DNA of 35,712 nt, taken from the NCBI GenBank assembly GCA_030831965.1, contig JAURJZ010000014.1, positions 1-35,712 on the forward strand, read 5' to 3'. How positions within the stretch are numbered: position 1 is the first letter of the stretch; every line of letters begins with the position of its first letter. The DNA comes from Verrucomicrobiota bacterium (GTDB lineage: Bacteria > Verrucomicrobiota > Verrucomicrobiia > Opitutales > UBA953). Shown piece after piece: positions 11,674 through 20,460 of the stretch. The notes under the pieces are model-generated. The model saw only the letters and a program-made list of their open reading frames with translations. It was not told the origin of the DNA and made no database searches. Made by a program: the position numbers and the translations under genes.

Positions 11674-12168
11674 TTATCCCCCGACTTTTGCCTTCAGACG
11701 GGGCATCACGCAGGCGGGCACGAAGTCCGCCGCGGCCGTCAGCCGGTGCCGGGCGATGTCCTTCACGAACGAGGACGAGGTGACGAACTGCTCCTTGCTC
11801 GGCATCAGCACCACCGTCTCGATCTCAGGGGCAAGCAGGCGGTTGGCGTGGGCGAGGTCGAACTCGAACTCGAAGTCGCTGAACTTGCGCAGGCCGCGGA
11901 TGATGGCGGCCGCCCCCCTCTCGCGGGCGAACTCCGCGGTCAGCCCGTGGAGCGGAGCCACCTCGACCGCGGGCAGGTCGGCCAGCGCCTCCCGGGCCAT
12001 CGCCAGCCGCTCCTCCAGCGCGAACCAAGGGCGCTTGCTCTCGCTCGGCGCGATGGCCAGCACCACGCGGTCGAACAGGTGGGTGGCGCGGCGGACGACG
12101 TCCACGTGCCCGAGGGTCACGGGATCGAAGGTGCCGGGGTAGATGGCGATGCGTTGGGCGGCGGGCAT
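11674..12168 (-). CDS. coaD: Phosphopantetheine adenylyltransferase
   Basis: Transfers AMP to 4'-phosphopantetheine to give dephospho-CoA. I chose the ATG at 12168 (MPAAQRIAIYPGTFDPVTLGH, 164 residues, the normal length); an upstream ATG at 12204 would add 12 residues with no homology and crowd the divergent pgsA. The nucleotidyltransferase motif is TFDPVTLGH (13-21), followed by IIRGLRKFSDFEFEFDLA, ANRLLAPEIETV, LMPSKEQ and SSSFVKDIA, all typical of CoaD. It is a single minus-strand gene ending at a repeat and diverging from pgsA across 53 bases. Confidence 0.97.
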   Translation of the reverse strand: MPAAQRIAIYPGTFDPVTLGHVDVVRRATHLFDRVVLAIAPSESKRPWFALEERLAMAREALADLPAVEVAPLHGLTAEFARERGAAAIIRGLRKFSDFEFEFDLAHANRLLAPEIETVVLMPSKEQFVTSSSFVKDIARHRLTAAADFVPACVMPRLKAKVGG

Positions 12169-12221
12169 CCTTTGGTGTTGCCCCGCATCCTCGGCGGGCG
12201 GCATCCTGCCCGCAAGCCCGC

Positions 12222-12869
12222 ATGAGCGCCCTGCGACACCTCCCCAACCTGCTCACCGTCGCCCGCATCCCCGCCGTCGCCCTCATCGCCCACTGGACCC
12301 ACCTCGCCGGCCCCTGGGCCTCCGCCGCGCTCGCCCTGTTCATCGCCGCCGCCGTCACCGACCTGCTCGACGGGTGGGTCGCCCGCAAGGTCGGGGCCGT
12401 CTCCGACTTCGGCCGGCTCATGGACGCCCTGGTCGACAAGATCTTCATCCTCGGGCTGCTCGTCGCCCTCCTCGCCCTCGATTGCCTGCCCGTCCGGGTC
12501 CTCGCGCCCGCCGGCGCCTCGCCCGCCCACCTGCCCGCCGGCGGCGACGCCCGCCTCCTCGCCGCGCTCGGCGTCTTCCTCATCCTCACCCGGGAGTTCC
12601 TCATCACCGGACTGCGCCTCGTCGCCGCCGCGAAGGGCCAGGTGCTCGAGGCCGAGGGCTGGGGCAAGTCCAAGACCTTCCTCCAGATCCTCGCCATCGG
12701 CCACCTCATCGGCCTGCGCGCCTACGAGACCCACTGGCACCTCTCCGCCGAGTGGCACCAGCGCTGGCAGCTCGTCATCATGGGGCTCTTCTGGGCCTCG
12801 GTCGCCCTGACCGTCTGGTCGGGCGCGGTCTACCTCGTCCGGCATCGCCGCCACCTCGCCGCCGCATGA
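12222..12869 (+). CDS. pgsA: CDP-diacylglycerol--glycerol-3-phosphate 3-phosphatidyltransferase
   Basis: Makes phosphatidylglycerophosphate from CDP-diacylglycerol in the inner membrane. The 215 residues begin with LPNLLTVARIP and contain the full CDP-alcohol phosphotransferase motif D47-xx-D50-G51-xx-A54-R55-x8-G64-xxx-D68-xxx-D72. Several hydrophobic helices follow, including the conserved LTREFLITGLRLVAA. Its TGA overlaps the ATG of the next gene as ATGA, so translation is likely coupled to pgpA, whose product takes the next step. That pairing supports PgsA over other CDP-alcohol transferases. Confidence 0.95.
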   Translation: MSALRHLPNLLTVARIPAVALIAHWTHLAGPWASAALALFIAAAVTDLLDGWVARKVGAVSDFGRLMDALVDKIFILGLLVALLALDCLPVRVLAPAGASPAHLPAGGDARLLAALGVFLILTREFLITGLRLVAAAKGQVLEAEGWGKSKTFLQILAIGHLIGLRAYETHWHLSAEWHQRWQLVIMGLFWASVALTVWSGAVYLVRHRRHLAAA

Positions 12870-13330
12870 TGGTGGCCGTCGCCACCCTCGGCCCCCTCGG
12901 CCGCCTCCCCGCGCCGGGCACCTGGGGGTCCGCCGCCGGCCTGCTCTGGTGGTTCCTCCTCGTCGACCCCATCCGGGCGAGGCACGGCCTTGGCCACCAG
13001 GTCGCCTTCTGCCTGCTTGTCGTCCTCGCCGCCGTCTTCCTCTGCGGCGCCGCCGCCGCCCTCATCGGGCGCAAGGACCCCCCGGAGGTCATCCTCGACG
13101 AGGCCGCCTGCATGCCCCTTGTCTTCATGGGTTTGCAGGGGCTGACCCTCCCCTGGGTGCTGGTCGGCTTCCTCCTCTTCCGCCTGCTCGACATCGCCAA
13201 GCCCCTCGGCATCGCCCGCCTCCAGAGGCTCCCTTCCGGGCTCGGCATCGTGGCCGACGACCTCGCCGCCGCCCTGGTCGCCAACGGCGCGCTCCACCTC
13301 CTGATGGTCTTCCTCGGGTCGGTCGCCTGA
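12866..13330 (+). CDS. pgpA: Phosphatidylglycerophosphatase A
   Basis: Removes phosphate from phosphatidylglycerophosphate to give phosphatidylglycerol. The 154 residues start at the ATG inside the ATGA overlap with pgsA. GRLPAPGTWGSAAG, the acidic motif DPPEVILDE (D71-E79) and FRLLDIAKP...GLGIVADDLAAAL are diagnostic of PgpA. Three or four membrane segments are visible. With pgsA it forms a complete two-step phosphatidylglycerol unit. Confidence 0.95.
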   Translation: MMVAVATLGPLGRLPAPGTWGSAAGLLWWFLLVDPIRARHGLGHQVAFCLLVVLAAVFLCGAAAALIGRKDPPEVILDEAACMPLVFMGLQGLTLPWVLVGFLLFRLLDIAKPLGIARLQRLPSGLGIVADDLAAALVANGALHLLMVFLGSVA

Positions 13331-13388
13331 GGGCTCCCACCCGGTTCGCCGACCGGGGGATTTTTTGGCGCCCCGCCTTCTTTCCCTG

Positions 13389-13417
13389 TTGACCAGCGGG
13401 TTTCAGGGCGGTTCATT
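13389..13417 (+). promoter_or_regulatory. Possible promoter of the HU gene
   Basis: TTGACC at 13389-13394, a 17-base spacer and TTCATT at 13412-13417 lie about 64 bases before the HU start. The region between (13418-13480) is C- and A-rich (CCCAACCCAAACCAACCC) and has no Shine-Dalgarno. The -10 match is weak, so this is tentative. Confidence 0.3.
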
Positions 13418-13480
13418 TCCCACCGCCGGCCACCGCTGGCATCCCAAACATCATCCCAACCCAAACCAACCCACACCCAC

Positions 13481-13756
13481 ATGAACAAGTCTGAACTCAT
13501 CGAAGCCGTGCAGAAGGCCCTCGACGGCACCCGTGCCGACGCCGAGCGCGCCGTCGACGCCGTCATCACCGCCATCGAGCAGGGCATCATCAAGAAGAAG
13601 GGCGTCTCGCTCGTCGGCTTCGGCAACTTCACCGTCACCAGCCGCGCCGCCCGCGACGGCATCAACCCCGCCACCGGCGCCAAGATCAAGATCAAGGCCT
13701 CCAAGGGCGTGAAGTTCAAGGCCGGCACCGCCCTCAAGAAGGCGGTCAACAAGTAA
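13481..13756 (+). CDS. hup: HU family DNA-binding protein
   Basis: A 91-residue nucleoid-associated protein that bends DNA as a dimer. It starts [10 protein letters not shown] and has the helical N-terminus, the [11 protein letters not shown] beta core, the DNA-binding arm [15 protein letters not shown] and the closing [15 protein letters not shown]. Length and sequence are those of HU rather than IHF. It is a monocistronic gene: 150 bases upstream with a candidate promoter and a strong terminator just downstream. Confidence 0.97.
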   Translation: MNKSELIEAVQKALDGTRADAERAVDAVITAIEQGIIKKKGVSLVGFGNFTVTSRAARDGINPATGAKIKIKASKGVKFKAGTALKKAVNK

Positions 13757-13781
13757 TCCTCGGATCACTCGTTGGAATCAC

Positions 13782-13810
13782 GACCCCGCCGCGAGGCGGG
13801 GTCTTTTTTT
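13782..13810 (+). terminator. Rho-independent terminator of the HU gene
   Basis: GACCCCGCC and GGCGGGGTC form a perfect 9-bp stem around GCGA (13782-13803), followed directly by seven T (13804-13810). It ends 26-54 bases after the HU stop codon. Confidence 0.93.
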
Positions 13811-13871
13811 GCCCGCGCGTTTTCCGCCCGCCTCGGCTTGCCCCCGCGGCGCGCCGCCGCACACTGTCCCC

Positions 13872-15518
13872 GTGGCCTCCTTCCATTACCAGGACCCGTT
13901 CCCGCTCGGCCCCGACGCCACCCGTTACCGCCGGATCACCGCGGACCATGTCTCGGTCGGCGCCTTCGAGGGGCAGCCCATCCTCAAGGTCGACCCCGCG
14001 GCCCTGACCCTCCTCGCCAACCAGGCCTTCCACGACATCAACTTCCACCTCAGGACCGGGCACCTCGAGCAGGTCGCCGCCATCCTCGCCGACCCGGAGG
14101 CCAGCGCCAACGACCGCGCCGTCGCCCTCGCCATGCTCCGCAACGCCGAGGTCGCCGCCAAGGGCGTGCTCCCCTTCTGCCAGGACACCGGCACCGCCCA
14201 GATCGTGGCCAAGAAGGGTCAGCAGGTCTGGACCGGGGGCGGCGACGACGCCGAGGCCCTCTCCCTCGGCGTTTACCAGGCCTACGCGCAGAACAATCTC
14301 CGCTACTCCCAGCTCGCCGCGCTCGACATGTACGCCGAGCGCAACACCGGCACCAACCTGCCCGCGCAGGTCGACATCGCCGCGGGCAAGGGCGCCCGCT
14401 ACGACTTCCTCTTCGTCGCCAAGGGCGGCGGCTCCGCCAACAAGTGCTTCCTCTACCAGGAGACCAAGGCCGTCCTCAACCCCCGCTCCCTCGTCGCCTT
14501 CCTCACCGACAAGATGCGGTCCCTCGGTACCGCCGCCTGCCCGCCCTACCACCTCGCCTTCGTCATCGGCGGCACCTCGGCCGAGGCCACCATGAAGGCC
14601 GTCAAGCTCGCCTCCACCCACTGGTACGACGCGCTCCCCGCCTCGGGCGACGCCCATGGCCGCGCCTTCCGCGACCTCGCCCTCGAGGCCGAGCTCCTCA
14701 AGGCCGCCCACACCCTCGGCATCGGCGCCCAGTTCGGCGGCAAGTGGTTCGCCCTCGACGCCCGCGTCATCCGCCTCCCCCGCCACGGCGCCTCCTGCCC
14801 CATCGGCCTGGCCGTCTCCTGCTCCGCCGACCGCAACGCCAAGGCGTACATCGACGCGACCGGCGTCTGGATCGAGCAGCTTGAGACCGACCCCGGCCGC
14901 CTCATCCCCGCCGAGCACCGGACCAAGGCCGACACCTCGGCCACCGTCCGCGTCGACCTCAACCGCCCCATGGCCGAGATCCGCGCCGAGCTCTCCCGCC
15001 ATCCCGTCACCACCCGGCTGGCCCTCACCGGCACCCTCGCCGTCGCGCGCGACCTCGCCCACGCCAAGATCAAGGAGCGCCTCGACCGCGGCGAGGGCCT
15101 CCCCCAGTACCTCAAGGACCACCCCGTCTACTACGCCGGCCCCGCCAAGACGCCCCCGGGCCTGCCCTCGGGCTCCTTCGGCCCCACCACCGCCGGGCGC
15201 ATGGACAGCTATGTCGACCTCTTCCAGAAGGCCGGCGGCTCCCATGTCATGATCGCCAAGGGCAACCGCGGCCAGGCCGTGACCGACGCCTGCAAGGCCA
15301 ACGGCGGCTTCTACCTCGGCTCCATCGGCGGCCCCGCCGCCATCCTCGCCCAGGAGAACATCCGCAAGGTCGAGGTCGTCGACTTCCCCGAGCTCGGCAT
15401 GGAGGCCGTCTGGAAGATCGACGTCGTCGATTTCCCCGCCTTCATCCTCGTCGACGACAAGGGCAACGACTTCTTCTGCCAGATTCCCGGCACCGGCTGC
15501 GGCGTCTGCGCCGTCTGA
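13872..15518 (+). CDS. fum: Class I fumarate hydratase (iron-sulfur fumarase)
   Basis: Interconverts fumarate and malate in the TCA cycle with a [4Fe-4S] cluster. The GTG at 13872 gives 548 residues, matching E. coli FumA; the frame remains open upstream only into the HU terminator. The three cluster cysteines are in [19 protein letters not shown] and [12 protein letters not shown]. The C-terminal domain shows [17 protein letters not shown] and [10 protein letters not shown]. The C-terminus ends [13 protein letters not shown], a cysteine-rich tail I do not recall for the family. The start is preceded by ACTGTCCCC, as for clpP. The stop codon is inside a perfect palindrome. Confidence 0.96.
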   Translation: MASFHYQDPFPLGPDATRYRRITADHVSVGAFEGQPILKVDPAALTLLANQAFHDINFHLRTGHLEQVAAILADPEASANDRAVALAMLRNAEVAAKGVLPFCQDTGTAQIVAKKGQQVWTGGGDDAEALSLGVYQAYAQNNLRYSQLAALDMYAERNTGTNLPAQVDIAAGKGARYDFLFVAKGGGSANKCFLYQETKAVLNPRSLVAFLTDKMRSLGTAACPPYHLAFVIGGTSAEATMKAVKLASTHWYDALPASGDAHGRAFRDLALEAELLKAAHTLGIGAQFGGKWFALDARVIRLPRHGASCPIGLAVSCSADRNAKAYIDATGVWIEQLETDPGRLIPAEHRTKADTSATVRVDLNRPMAEIRAELSRHPVTTRLALTGTLAVARDLAHAKIKERLDRGEGLPQYLKDHPVYYAGPAKTPPGLPSGSFGPTTAGRMDSYVDLFQKAGGSHVMIAKGNRGQAVTDACKANGGFYLGSIGGPAAILAQENIRKVEVVDFPELGMEAVWKIDVVDFPAFILVDDKGNDFFCQIPGTGCGVCAV

Positions 15519-15540
15519 GCCGGGCTTTGCCCGGCTCAGA
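15514..15540 (+). other. Perfect 12-bp stem-loop across the fumarase stop codon
   Basis: TCTGAGCCGGGC (15514-15525) and GCCCGGCTCAGA (15529-15540) are exact complements around a TTT loop, and the TGA stop lies in the first arm. No T-tract follows, so it is not a classical terminator. It may stabilise the mRNA end or pause ribosomes or polymerase. Confidence 0.8.
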
Positions 15541-15548
15541 CGGGAGAG

Positions 15549-15637
15549 GCACGGGGGCAGGGAAGCACAGGGGCGCGGAAGATGCCAGGTCCGAGCCGGA
15601 GAAAGGGACCCAAGGGATGAGGAGATGAAGGACCCCG
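15549..15637 (-). repeat. Dispersed intergenic repeat, family A, copy 2
   Basis: The plus strand reads GGCACGGGGGCAGGGAAGCA and then CAGGGGCGCGG, the inverse of the CYGTGCCC repeats at 2823 and 35563. About 30 bases on comes CAAGGGATGAGGAGATGAAG (15611-15630), a variant of the GGGATGAAATGATGAAGG module. Relative to copy 1 the two modules are in opposite orientation. The 200-base gap holds nothing else except hairpins. Confidence 0.6.
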
Positions 15638-15682
15638 CGCGCGCCTCCGCCCCTTTGAATCCTCCTGATCCTTCGAATCCCC

Positions 15683-15714
15683 AAAAAAGGGCGGCCCTCG
15701 GGCCGCCCTTTTCA
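15683..15714. terminator. Bidirectional rho-independent terminator between fumarase and the DUF5684 gene
   Basis: AAAAAAGGGCGGCCC and GGGCCGCCCTTTT face each other around a two-base centre, giving a stem of at least 9 G/C pairs with T-runs on both strands. It lies between two convergent genes and can serve both. Confidence 0.88.
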
Positions 15715-15731
15715 CTGTCAGGAGGCGTCGC

Positions 15732-16166
15732 CTAGGCCTGCGCCGGAGCGGGGATGGCCGGACGATACTGAGAGTCGCCGAAGCCCAGCACGCACCAGAA
15801 GATGGGCGAGAGGAAGGTCATGCCCAGGGCGAAGCCGACGCCGTGCCCGAACCGCTCGGCGATGCGGATGTGGGCCCAGATGAAGATGCCGAACAGCGCC
15901 AGCGCGCCCAGGACGGGGATGCCTGCGAGCAGGATGGAGGCCGCCCACCAGCCGGAGAGGCCGCCGACCCTGAACATCACCACCAGGTTGTAGACGGGGA
16001 TGATCGCCGCCCAGCCTGGCTGGCCGGCCTTCTCGAAACACTTCCACCAGCCGATGGTTGTCGCGATTAAGACGGCGAGGTAGGCGACGCCTAGGAAGAT
16101 CAGGATGCCGGCGAAGGCGGCGCCGTCGCCGTCGCCGAAGTCTTGGGAGAGCAGGGTGGGGTTCAT
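15732..16166 (-). CDS. DUF5684 family membrane protein
   Basis: A 144-residue membrane protein with about four helices: AGILIFLGVAYLAVLIATTI, the segment around AAIIPVYNLVVMF, ILLAGIPVLGALALFGIFI and a last one around FALGMTFLSPIFWCVLGF. The block WWKCFEKAGQPGWAAIIPVYN is the signature of DUF5684, found beside or fused to signal-peptidase-like proteins in several phyla; no peptidase motif is present here. I chose the ATG at 16166 because an upstream frame extension adds only non-conserved residues. It follows nuoA by 89 bases on the same strand and may be read through from it. Function unknown. Confidence 0.86.
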   Translation of the reverse strand: MNPTLLSQDFGDGDGAAFAGILIFLGVAYLAVLIATTIGWWKCFEKAGQPGWAAIIPVYNLVVMFRVGGLSGWWAASILLAGIPVLGALALFGIFIWAHIRIAERFGHGVGFALGMTFLSPIFWCVLGFGDSQYRPAIPAPAQA

Positions 16167-16255
16167 GGGGTGGGGTGCGCCATCGACCCTAGCCAAGGCG
16201 TGTGCCTGCGCAATTATCAATTCCGCTCAGACCGCCCGGGGTCGCCGCGGACGCC

Positions 16256-16645
16256 TCACTTCTCCCACTCGAGCGCGCCGCGGCGGAGCTCGTAGACCAG
16301 GCCGAAGACGAGGATGCCGAGGAAGACCGCGGTCGCGCCGGTGATGGCGATGCTCGCCGCGAGGAACTCGCGGTAGACCAGGGCCCAGGGCACGAGGAAG
16401 ACCACCTCGATGTCGAACAGGATGAAGAGCATCGCGGTCACGTGGAACTTCACCGCGAAGCGGGGGTGGACCTTCCCCTCCGAGGGCAGCCCGCACTCGT
16501 AGGCCTTGTCCTTGATGTAGTTGCCCTTGGCCCGCTGGCCGAAGATGTGGCTGACCAGGAGGATGGCGGCCGGGATGGAAAGGCCGAGGACGACCTGCAC
16601 CAGGACGGGCAGGTAGGTGGCGAGGGATTGGTTCTCGGCGGCCAT
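16256..16645 (-). CDS. nuoA: NADH-quinone oxidoreductase subunit A
   Basis: A small membrane subunit of respiratory complex I, 129 residues with three helices. [30 protein letters not shown] and a C-terminal [16 protein letters not shown] are diagnostic of NuoA. I chose the ATG at 16645 (MAAENQS); upstream frame extension runs through the hairpin and the divergent zupT start. nuoB, C, D and the other subunits do not follow, so nuoA stands alone here. Confidence 0.96.
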   Translation of the reverse strand: MAAENQSLATYLPVLVQVVLGLSIPAAILLVSHIFGQRAKGNYIKDKAYECGLPSEGKVHPRFAVKFHVTAMLFILFDIEVVFLVPWALVYREFLAASIAITGATAVFLGILVFGLVYELRRGALEWEK

Positions 16646-16666
16646 CGCCCCCATCAAGGCAGGCGG

Positions 16667-16704
16667 GCCCCGCTTGGCAAGCGCGCTCGCCAAGCGGGGC
16701 TTTT
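16667..16704 (+). promoter_or_regulatory. Terminator-like hairpin in the leader of the ZIP transporter gene
   Basis: GCCCCGCTTGGC (16667-16678) and GCCAAGCGGGGC (16689-16700) are exact 12-bp complements around a 10-base loop, and TTTT follows. It lies only 18 bases before the ZIP start and reads as a terminator in the ZIP direction, although no gene upstream on the plus strand needs one. A metal-responsive attenuator is one explanation; a terminator of stray transcription is another. Confidence 0.55.
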
Positions 16705-16721
16705 CCCCCATCGTCCCGCCC

Positions 16722-17564
16722 ATGGATCTGCCGAACTTCTGGGTCGCGCTCGGGCTGACCCTGTTCGCCGGCCTCTCGACCGGCCTGGGCAGCCTCATCG
16801 CCTTCGGCGCCCGCCGCGCCAGCTACCGCTTCCTCTCCGTGTCCACCGGCTTCTCCGCCGGCGTCATGCTCTACGTCTCCTTCATGGAGATCCTGCCCAA
16901 GGCCGAGGGCGCCCTGGGCAGGGCCCTCGGCCCGGCCGCCGGGCCGTGGTGGGCCATCGGGGCCTTCTTCCTCGGCATCCTCCTCATCGCGGCGATCGAC
17001 GCCGCCCTGCCGCACGCCGACAACCCCCACGAGCAGCCCAGCGAGGACGAGACCGCGGCCCTCCGCTCCGGCGCCCCCGCCGTGCCGCGCTCCCGGCTCC
17101 GCCGCATGGCCGTGCTGACCGCGCTCGCCATCGCCATCCACAACTTCCCCGAGGGCCTCGCCACCTTCCTCGCCGCGCTCGAGGATCCCGGCGTCGGCCT
17201 CGCCATCGCCGTCGCCATCGCCCTGCACAACATCCCCGAGGGCATCAGCGTCTCCGTGCCCCTCTTCTACGCCACCGGAAGCCGCGCCAAGGCCCTCTTC
17301 CTCTCGTTCCTCAGCGGGCTCGCCGAGCCGGTCGGGGCCCTCATCGGCTTCGGCCTCATCCAGCTCCTCTCGCCCGGCTCCGGCCCGTCGCCCGCCTTGC
17401 TCGGCGGCTGCTTCGGCGCCGTGGCCGGCGTCATGGTCTACATCAGCATCGACCAGCTCCTGCCCACCAGCCGCGCCTACGGCAGGGGGCACGACAGCAT
17501 CCTCGGCCTGCTCGGCGGCATGGCCGTGATGGCGGTCAGCCTGCTCCTGCTTCGCGCAGCCTGA
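16722..17564 (+). CDS. zupT: ZIP family divalent metal transporter (ZupT-like)
   Basis: Imports zinc and possibly other divalent metals across the inner membrane. The 280 residues carry eight hydrophobic segments. The metal-binding helices read [10 protein letters not shown] and [10 protein letters not shown], exactly the ZupT pattern, followed by GLAEPVGA. The cytoplasmic loop (residues about 105-125) is acidic with a few histidines (PHADNPHEQ). The start ATG at 16722 follows a C-rich leader with a terminator-like hairpin. The gene is convergent with the DUF4340 gene, with six bases between. Confidence 0.95.
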   Translation: MDLPNFWVALGLTLFAGLSTGLGSLIAFGARRASYRFLSVSTGFSAGVMLYVSFMEILPKAEGALGRALGPAAGPWWAIGAFFLGILLIAAIDAALPHADNPHEQPSEDETAALRSGAPAVPRSRLRRMAVLTALAIAIHNFPEGLATFLAALEDPGVGLAIAVAIALHNIPEGISVSVPLFYATGSRAKALFLSFLSGLAEPVGALIGFGLIQLLSPGSGPSPALLGGCFGAVAGVMVYISIDQLLPTSRAYGRGHDSILGLLGGMAVMAVSLLLLRAA

Positions 17565-17570
17565 GCGCCG

Positions 17571-18581
17571 TCAGCGTCGCGCAGGGTCGACCTCGAGGAC
17601 CGGCCCGCCGGGCGCGGGAGCCGGGGGCTGGCCGCGCGCCGCCAGCTCCCTGGCCGAGCCGGGAATCTGCTCGGCGAGCCAGGGAGGGCAGGTGAACAGG
17701 GCCTTGGCGGCGGCCGCGTTGGCGGGGTGCTTCGGGTCGGAGTGGGAGACCGTCATCCAGGCCTGGGGCGGGGCCCCGTTGGCGGCGGCGGCGCGTCCCA
17801 CCGTGATCGTGGCCTTGGCGCCGCCCGGGAGGGTCAGCGAGGCCACGACGGGCTTGGCCAGCGCGGCCGTCGCGGCCGCGTCGTCCTTGGCCACGGCGTC
17901 GCCGGCCCGAAGGTTGGCGAGCGACATCAGGAGCTCGCCCGCGGCGGCGGCGGTGGGGGCGTCGGCGCCCTTCAGCGGTTCGCCCGCCTTGTCGCGGGTC
18001 AGGCTGACGGACGAGCCGTCGGGGAAAGTCAGGGACAGGGCCGTCACCTCGTCGGCGCTGGCCGTCAGCAGCATGGGATCGATCCAGTTGGCGGGATCGC
18101 CCTCGAGGTGGCCCGCGAAGGTGGTGCGCAGCACGGCGGCCTCGCCCTCGGGGCGCGCCGCCGCGCCCGCGCCGTCGTCGGTCATGCGGCCCAGCTCGAC
18201 CTTCCAGGACTTGCCGTCGGCGCCCTCGAGGCGCACCCACTGGCCGGCCAGGCCGAGGCGCTCGATGCGCCGGGGATCCGCCGTCAGGATGCCGAGGGAT
18301 TTCGCGCTGCGCAGCGACTGGAGCATCGGGCGCAGGCGGTTCTCCGCGTCGGCCCGCAGCCCGAATCGGGCCGGCACCACCCACCCGTCGGCCGAGCGCT
18401 CGATCCGCGCGGTCTTGCCGCCCGCCGCGATCTCGACCGCCCGGAGGTCGGCGAGCAGCCCGGCGGGCACGAGGGGTTTCTCCTCCGGCGCCGCCGGCTC
18501 GGCGGCGGGCTCGAGCCAGAGGAGGGCGGCGGCGGCGGCGCCCAGGGCGAGGGTGGTCAGTAGGAGCGTGCGGTGGCGCAT
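17571..18581 (-). CDS. DUF4340 domain protein, last gene of a Gld-type ABC cluster
   Basis: 336 residues with an N-terminal membrane anchor (residues 4-22, then a Pro/Glu-rich linker). The body holds two similar halves of the kind seen in DUF4340: AVEIAAGGKTARIERSADGW with WVRLEGADGKSWKVELG, and VTALSLTFPDGSSVSLTRD with ASLTLPGGAKATITVG. The family is exported but anchored and commonly follows GldG-like genes. It starts 6 bases after the gldG-like stop. Its exact job in the ABC complex is not known. Confidence 0.88.
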   Translation of the reverse strand: MRHRTLLLTTLALGAAAAALLWLEPAAEPAAPEEKPLVPAGLLADLRAVEIAAGGKTARIERSADGWVVPARFGLRADAENRLRPMLQSLRSAKSLGILTADPRRIERLGLAGQWVRLEGADGKSWKVELGRMTDDGAGAAARPEGEAAVLRTTFAGHLEGDPANWIDPMLLTASADEVTALSLTFPDGSSVSLTRDKAGEPLKGADAPTAAAAGELLMSLANLRAGDAVAKDDAAATAALAKPVVASLTLPGGAKATITVGRAAAANGAPPQAWMTVSHSDPKHPANAAAAKALFTCPPWLAEQIPGSARELAARGQPPAPAPGGPVLEVDPARR

Positions 18582-18587
18582 GGCGGT

Positions 18588-20453
18588 TCAGGCGGCGCGG
18601 CGGCGGCGAAGGAGGGCGTAGGCGAGGCCGGCGAGGATGGCGAGGACGGGGCCGGCGAGGAGGTTGACCAGCGCGAGCCGGCGCCCGAGGGCGTCGACCT
18701 CCTCGCGGGCGGCGCGGCGGATGTCGCGCAGGGTCTTGCGCACCTCGGCCTGCTGCTCGGTGAACCTCTGCACCTCGCGCTCCACCTCCGGCGTCAGCAC
18801 GATGCCCTTCGAGAGGTCGCCCCCGGTCGAGCGGGTCAGCTCGGCGAGCTTCTGGGCGAGGTCGTTGAGCAGCTGCTCGTTGCGGTCGATCTCCCCCTGG
18901 TAGCGCGCCTGGGCGGCGCGCTGGAGGGCGAGCACGCGGTCGAACGGGCGGATGGCCGCGCCCTTCGCGCGGAGGGCGGCGAGCTCGGCGTTGCCGCCGA
19001 GGGTCTCCAGGGCGCCGAGCAGCAGCGCCTGGTTGTCGTTGATCGGCTCATACACCTGCTGGCCGTAGGCCTGGCCGCGGCGGAGGGAGTAGTAGTCGAG
19101 GGCGAAGTCGGAGTCGGCGACGACCAGCAGGCGGCCCTCCTTGGCCGAGGCCTTGAGGCCGGGCTCGGCCACGGGCTTGCCGTCCTCGCCCTTCGGCGGG
19201 CCGTCGGGGAAGGCGGAGCGGAAGCTGCCCGTGACCAGCGCGGCGAGGACGCGCTCCCTGCCGTCGGGCTTGAACTGGGCGGCGACCTTCTCGAACGGGC
19301 CGGCGTTGGCGGCCGCGATGGGCACGGCGCCGATCCCGGGCCCGCGGAACCAGGCGAGGGGGCGGAAGACCAGGCCCTTCGGCGCGTCGCCCGCCAGCTG
19401 CACCGAGCCGGCGTCGAGCACGTTGAGCATGCGGAGGTTGGCGGTGACGGGATGGTCGTCGGCCAGCCCCTCGGCCTCGATGGCCGCCGCGGGCGGGTAG
19501 CTCACGGGCTCGCCGCGGGGCGAGGGCATCATGAGCGAGCGGGCGGCGTCGCCGACCACGGCGTCGACCGGCACCTCCACGCCCCAGCCGCGCACGAGGG
19601 CGGGGTCGCTCGAGGCGCCCATCGCCGCCGCGGGCACCACCATGAACGGCATGCCGCCCTGCTGGAACTTCTGGTAGCGACTCAGCGGGTCGACCAGCGC
19701 GAGCACCGGGCCGCCGTTGAGGAGGAATTGGTCGACGGCGTAGGCCAGGCTCGGGCTGAGGTGGTGCGGGTGCACCAGGCAGACGACCGCGGTGTCCTTC
19801 GGCAGCTCCGTCGCGGTGTTCGAGAGGGTCGCCACCTCGAAGCTGCGCCCCAGCTCCTGGATGAGGATGTCGCCCGGCCCCTCCTGCTGCTGTCCGGGCG
19901 GAAGGTCCGACGAGATGGGCAAGGTGGTGACCAGCGCGAGCCGCGGGCGGGTCAGCCGCGTCACCGACGCGATCAGCTGCGACAGGTCGTGCTCGAGGAA
20001 GCGCTCGCGGCGGGGGTCGAGGAAGGGCAGGGCGCGCAGGGTGTCCGCCTGCTGGGCGGTCACGCCGAGGTAGGCCGCGCCCCCCTCGGCGCGCGTGCCG
20101 CCGATGCCGTGGCGCTGGGCGCGCGTCTCGGCCTCGGTGTCGGGCTGGGGGTCGGTCACGCGCAGCCTGATCTTCCCCCCGGAGGCGTCGGCATAGGCGC
20201 GGAGCAGGCCCTCGGCGCGCCGGGCGTAGGCCTGCAGGTAGGGCGAGAGGCGGGTGTCCGATCGGCTGGCGAACAGCTCGAGGGTCACCGGCTCGCCCAC
20301 GCCGGCGGCCAGCTTGCGCGAGGCGTCGGAGAGGGTGAAGATGCCGTCGTCGGTGAGGTCGGCCTGCAGCCCGAGGCGGCCGGCGATGACGTTGGCGAAG
20401 AGGGCGGCGGCGGCGATGGCCGCGGCGGCGAGGAGCAGGGAGGCGCGGTTCAT
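18588..20453 (-). CDS. gldG: GldG-like ABC transporter auxiliary protein
   Basis: 621 residues. An N-terminal helix (about 5-25) precedes a large extracytoplasmic domain beginning LTDDGIFTLSDASRKLA and VTLELFASRSD, the GldG/ABC_transp_aux signature. A coiled-coil region lies around 520-590 (ELTRSTGG, VEREVQRFTEQQAEVRKTL). A C-terminal helix (about 598-615) is followed by RRRRAA. The family works with a GldF permease and GldA ATPase; in Bacteroidota these are linked to gliding, while elsewhere the substrate is unknown. It is 7 bases after the permease gene. No gliding genes are visible nearby. Confidence 0.92.
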   Translation of the reverse strand: MNRASLLLAAAAIAAAALFANVIAGRLGLQADLTDDGIFTLSDASRKLAAGVGEPVTLELFASRSDTRLSPYLQAYARRAEGLLRAYADASGGKIRLRVTDPQPDTEAETRAQRHGIGGTRAEGGAAYLGVTAQQADTLRALPFLDPRRERFLEHDLSQLIASVTRLTRPRLALVTTLPISSDLPPGQQQEGPGDILIQELGRSFEVATLSNTATELPKDTAVVCLVHPHHLSPSLAYAVDQFLLNGGPVLALVDPLSRYQKFQQGGMPFMVVPAAAMGASSDPALVRGWGVEVPVDAVVGDAARSLMMPSPRGEPVSYPPAAAIEAEGLADDHPVTANLRMLNVLDAGSVQLAGDAPKGLVFRPLAWFRGPGIGAVPIAAANAGPFEKVAAQFKPDGRERVLAALVTGSFRSAFPDGPPKGEDGKPVAEPGLKASAKEGRLLVVADSDFALDYYSLRRGQAYGQQVYEPINDNQALLLGALETLGGNAELAALRAKGAAIRPFDRVLALQRAAQARYQGEIDRNEQLLNDLAQKLAELTRSTGGDLSKGIVLTPEVEREVQRFTEQQAEVRKTLRDIRRAAREEVDALGRRLALVNLLAGPVLAILAGLAYALLRRRRAA

Positions 20454-20460
20454 GGCGGGT

